The position numbers and the translations under genes are program-made. Positions 60,771-64,000 of a stretch of DNA of 64,000 nucleotides are shown one piece after another. The stretch is from Apostichopus parvimensis (taxonomy: Eukaryota > Echinodermata > Holothuroidea > Aspidochirotida > Stichopodidae): the NCBI GenBank assembly GCA_000934455.1, contig KN889449.1:1-64000 (forward strand). The letters run 5' to 3'. Positions within the stretch are counted from its first letter, which is position 1. The number at the start of each line of letters is the position of its first letter. The notes under the pieces are model-generated. The model was not told the DNA's origin. It searched no databases and was given only the letters and a program-made list of their open reading frames with translations.

Positions 60771-60867
60771 TGTGTAATGCTATAATTTGACTTGGATGTT
60801 TGGTACCTTCCACATTTTTCAATGCAATATGCCAATTATTTGAAGATAGAGCAGACATACCAGGGTA

Positions 60868-60985
60868 GTATCCAGGGGGGCGCAACAGGCGCCCCCCCCT
60901 ATTGGCCGTCACGAAAAAAAAAAAATTTAGCCAAAAAAAATAAATCGATGTCGGTGATCGCTCAACCACCCCCCCCCCCCTCCCG
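60868..60985 (+). repeat. hAT-like terminal fragment with C run
   Basis: CAGGGTAGTATCCAGGGGGG followed by CGCAACAGGCGCCCCCCCC resembles a hAT terminus; a 12-base C run follows at 60969-60980. No matching end was found. 60986-61431 holds nothing recognisable. Confidence 0.35.
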
Positions 60986-61431
60986 TATGCTTTATTTTTT
61001 GTTTGTCAAAAAAGGTTCTGGCGAAGTTCGGCGGCATAATAGTTTTAGAAACATAGATGGTAATTGTGTTTATATTATCGCGTAGCACAGGGCGTGTATA
61101 AGGCCTCTGGGCTGCCTGAGGGAAGACCATAATAGCCCCGTGCATAACACGTGAGGTTACTCTATCGAGGCAAAAATTTTGACTTGTCCATTCACGAAAT
61201 TTATTTCTGCTGACCTTTTATGCCTCCAATTTTTTGTGTACAATTTTTCTTGACCTCGATTTTCAAATTACTAATCATACTTTGCTAACACGATAAGACG
61301 TTATTATAGTATTATAGTATTTCATTTTTAGGCAACGACCGCTCGAGTCAAAACCTCTTTTTTTGCAAACAACACTGAACACAAGATTTTAAATATCTTG
61401 CAAATAAAAGCATTCATTATGCCTATCTTAT

Positions 61432-62095
61432 CAGGCGCGTAGCCAAGGGGGGTGTTTTGGCTGTTCAAACACCCCCCATGGCCCAAGTGCCCCCAAAAAA
61501 TATATGCAGAAAACACCAGTGACTTGGAGAGATACGCTAGTGATAATTATCGCACCCTCCTCCGGGCCTCACTAATGGGATTTTAGCTTTACTTTTAGTG
61601 AGACTCTAAGAGAACCAAATACCAAATATGCCAAAATCAATGATGTGAGAGTACCGTTAACTCTTTGGGTTCCCAGTTTGCTTGTCAACAGACTTCTACA
61701 GTCCAAATGAAGGGGAACTCTATAGGTCCGCAATTCCCTTGATCTTTTTATCTCTGATTCCCCAAATTATCCTTCTTACAGTTCAAACTTTTGAGTTGAA
61801 GTTGAACCTAGTTGCTTGTAAATTATATATATTGAGAAAAGTATCTCTTTAGGTTCGCATTTTCCTTGCATCAATAATTGAGTATATATAGGATTACATT
61901 TTTCTGATGTGAATAGAATTATTCCACAAAATAATTATCAATATTCTTTTGCATGATTTGAGCTCAAATATTGCACCATTTTGCATCTAGAGGCCTTAAA
62001 ATTCCATTTTTTCGCCAAAGGGGAGGGGGACACCCCCTCCCCCATGTCAGTCTCCAGCAAAACACCCCACTGAACAAATCCTGGCTACGCGCCTG
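61432..62095 (+). mobile_element. hAT-type MITE
   Basis: Begins CAGGCGCGTAGCCA and ends TGGCTACGCGCCTG, a perfect 14-base inverted repeat; subterminal GGGTGTTTTG also recurs inverted. Flanks TATCTTAT (61424-61431) and TATGTTAT (62096-62103) form an 8-base duplication with one mismatch. No coding capacity. Confidence 0.88.
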
Positions 62096-62172
62096 TATGT
62101 TATAAATATTTAAGTCACGAAGGCACAGACAAAACGAACAAACCATCTAAAATGGCAACACAGATTTGAAAG

Positions 62173-62983
62173 TTGAAAGTGAAACCAAAAGCTGTCCAAA
62201 CGTGGTGCTTTTTGAGTCTCTTTCCCTTAATAGTAGGTGGTAAAATTCCTGTTGATGATAACGTGTGGGAGTTGGTAATTCTTTTGGCAGATATCGTGGA
62301 GGTTTGTACAGCATCTCAGGTCAATGCAGTTGTGTGTGAATTTATAGCAGCCATCTAATAAAGCAAAGTTTCATTATATTATCCATTACCCAAAGTTGAT
62401 CCTTCACTTTGTAGCTTTAATTCATTTTTGGACTTTACGTTATGAAGGCAAGCATATGTACGCACCAAATGTATCACACCAAAAACAGGCGAAATTTGTG
62501 TAAAACTCTTGCCATTAGACATTAGTATTATAATGCTTAGATGAGATCAAAGTTCACTTATTTGGTTCACGGCAATATTGAGCACAAATATGGAAGCCTT
62601 ACATCAGTCAGAATTTTAATGAACCATGTTGAACAGCTGCTAAATCCCTTACTTGGAGGAGCAGAGTATGTGAATACTGTGGAAACAGTCTGATATGATG
62701 GTACAGCCAAGGCTGTGCAATTGTTGTTGGAATTACACGAGAGTGATTTGTTGAATTTGCATTTGTTGAAGTTTCCTGTATCATTGCGGGAGAGGTATTT
62801 CTTGTATGTCTGCAAGCTGTAACCGAGGGATACAGTCGTCATTTCCATGCCTTTGAATTGTCTCTGGGTGGTGCCTATGTAGTAAAAGAAATAACTGAAC
62901 TTCTGGATTACTACCCACTGCCTGTTTATCGAATAGGTGGGCATAACTTTGTGGCCTTAAGACACAAAATAGACATATTTTGA
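62173..62983 (+). pseudogene. Unclassified multi-copy family, copy 2, C-terminal part
   Basis: 62185-62355 codes KAVQTWCFLSLFPLIVGGKI, VDDNVWELVILLADIVEV, parallel to DDAVWQLCIKLKDIVDIVVS in the copy at 30211. In another frame 62369-62440 reads KFHYIIHYPKLILHFVALIH, FWTLRYEGKH, parallel to LWTLRFESNH. The last block, 62806-62983, reads RHFHAFELSLGGAYVVKEIT, LLDYYPLPVYRIGGHNFVAL, RHKIDIF, stop, parallel to HYPLLGYRVNGVTMVTLKYK at 40100. Frame changes and stops between blocks show that it is decayed. The 5' exons are not seen; the MITE at 61432-62095 ends just upstream. Confidence 0.6.
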
Positions 62984-63322
62984 TAACCACTATACAGTAT
63001 ATTGCGCATGTAGCATATGATTTGCCACAGATATCACTGTAATCAGATTGTTTTGTTGTCACTTCCATTGCTCTAAAAAGGAGAATTAGTTTTTATATGG
63101 TACAGTATTTACAGTACATGCATGAGTTTTTCATCAATTAGGCCCATTATGAAATTTTCATATACTGTAGTACAGTGCTTAAAACATCCTTTTTAACTCT
63201 CAAGACAGGCAAGCTGACCTGCATGTAACTATTACACTAACTGTGGTGTACAAAATATTAAAACAAAGAAAACATTTTTGTACTAATTTTCACAGCAATG
63301 CAGTATATCACTTTGTTAGCAA
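62984..63322. other. Intergenic region
   Basis: AT-rich, no gene recognised. Confidence 0.3.
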
Positions 63323-63642
63323 ATGAGTGCACAAGTTTCATTTTGTTTTGGGTTGAGATACTTACTGATTTTTGGATCACAAAAGAAAGAGGTAGAATTT
63401 TCACTTGATGATGGGGACTCAGTTTCTGCCAGTAAACTGCAAGAAAAGGGATGCAACATGTTCATGTTGAGGAAAGTTAAAATGCAGGCTTGGGACAAAG
63501 GATTTGATGACTGGCTGGATCTGGATGACTGCACAGAGATGGTGCCAAGCAATTCTAAGATACAGGTAGTAGATGACGACGAGGTTAGCTTTTCAGGCAC
63601 AGGAGATGAAAGTCTGGAGGCTACAGATATTTCGGACACTGG
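63323..63642 (+). CDS. Acidic N-terminal exon of a gene running off the window
   Basis: Reads KEVEFSLDDGDSVSASKLQE, AWDKGFDDWLDLDDCTEMV, SKIQVVDDDEVSF and GDESLEATDISDTG, then a donor-like GG|GTATTT at 63642-63643. The WDKGFDDWLDLDD and SKIQVV parts recall PB1- or ubiquitin-like N-terminal domains of SAMD3-like proteins in other animals; this is from memory. The start codon at 63323 is tentative, and an exon beginning after the AG near 63380 is an alternative. The rest of the gene would lie beyond 64000. Confidence 0.4.
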
Positions 63643-63715
63643 GTATTTGTTGGTTTTTATGTATTTCATTTTGCTTCAAATTTTCTCTCTATTTCTTTTT
63701 TCCAGAACATTTGTT

Positions 63716-63760
63716 CAGGTGGGTAGGGTACAGATATACATCTGTACCCCTACCCACCTG
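63716..63760. repeat. Near-perfect 45-base hairpin
   Basis: CAGGTGGGTAGGGTACAGAT, a short ATAC loop, then ATCTGTACCCCTACCCACCTG: 20 paired bases with a single bulged base. Confidence 0.85.
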
Positions 63761-64000
63761 ATTTTAATTTTTTAAATTTCTATACTAATTTTCCCTTAGA
63801 TGTTGCTATTCTCACAACTTTACATAGCCTTGCAGAGGGCTAAGGCCTAGCCATGCTACTGTGTACAGTAAGGCAGCATAACATCATTTCAGCTCTTTTA
63901 CCCACGTCACTGCATGGTAAAGCATGTCTGTTCGAACTCTGTGGATAACTCATCCACTCTAAAATCTCTTTATTTTCAAATTCCTACATTCTCTCCTGAA

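Noticed and set aside
62567-63068. Minus-strand frames opposite copy 2
   Set aside because: They are antisense to the recognisable plus-strand blocks and have no features of their own.
1-64000. tRNA, rRNA, CRISPR array, phage or bacterial operon
   Set aside because: No cloverleaf-like sequence, rRNA core, regularly spaced array or ribosome-binding-site pattern was recognised; the genes have introns.

Overview
The window looks like a stretch of a metazoan genome, most likely a marine invertebrate deuterostome and probably an echinoderm. The reasons are split genes with GT-AG introns, AT-rich intergenic DNA, and many gene families that I know from echinoderms, cnidarians and fish. The species call is an inference from family content and repeat style. 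No bacterial-type operon, rRNA, tRNA or CRISPR array was recognised.

Layout. 0.7-2.6 kb: a three-exon OB-fold-like gene on the plus strand. 2.6-5.6 kb: a duplicated gene tail, a long G run and a minisatellite carrying DR1 motifs. 5.6-7.2 kb: a broken hAT-like transposase exon (minus). 8.4-10.0 kb: a broken gene for a protein like the P2X7 C-terminal ballast domain, ending in a TTAA transposon terminus. 10.1-10.4 kb: a LINE fragment. 12.2-16.4 kb: a large two-exon gene for a roughly 1200-residue coiled-coil protein of an unclassified multi-copy family. 17.3-27.5 kb: a 10.2-kb Kolobok-like DNA transposon with two convergent genes, a P2X7-ballast-like gene on the left and an eight-exon THAP transposase on the right. 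28.2-40.1 kb: one gene of an unclassified multi-copy family, interrupted once by a 1-kb insertion and once, in its last exon, by a 9-kb Ty3/gypsy LTR retrotransposon that itself holds a hAT transposase gene. 40.5-41.9 kb: start of a further, SAM-like gene. 43.0-48.8 kb and 49.8-54.8 kb: two more Ty3/gypsy fossils. 55.1-57.2 kb: a hAT derivative with an 8-bp target duplication and a second hAT-type MITE nested in it. 59.6-60.8 kb: a gypsy integrase remnant. 61.4-62.1 kb: another hAT-type MITE. 62.2-64 kb: the tail of a second copy of the unclassified family and the beginning of another gene.

How it fits together. Most recognisable coding sequence belongs to mobile or multi-copy families, and several elements sit inside others, so relative ages can be read. 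The most interesting unit is the 17.3-27.5 kb element. Its two ends share a 21-base motif exactly symmetrical about the element, each copy holding a perfect TGACGTCA (CRE-type) site just upstream of one of the two genes. The P2X7-ballast-like gene at 8.4-9.7 kb has the same layout next to its own terminus. This suggests a transposon family in which a zinc-binding ballast-type protein travels with a THAP transposase. Both genes in this copy carry breaks, so this copy is probably inactive.
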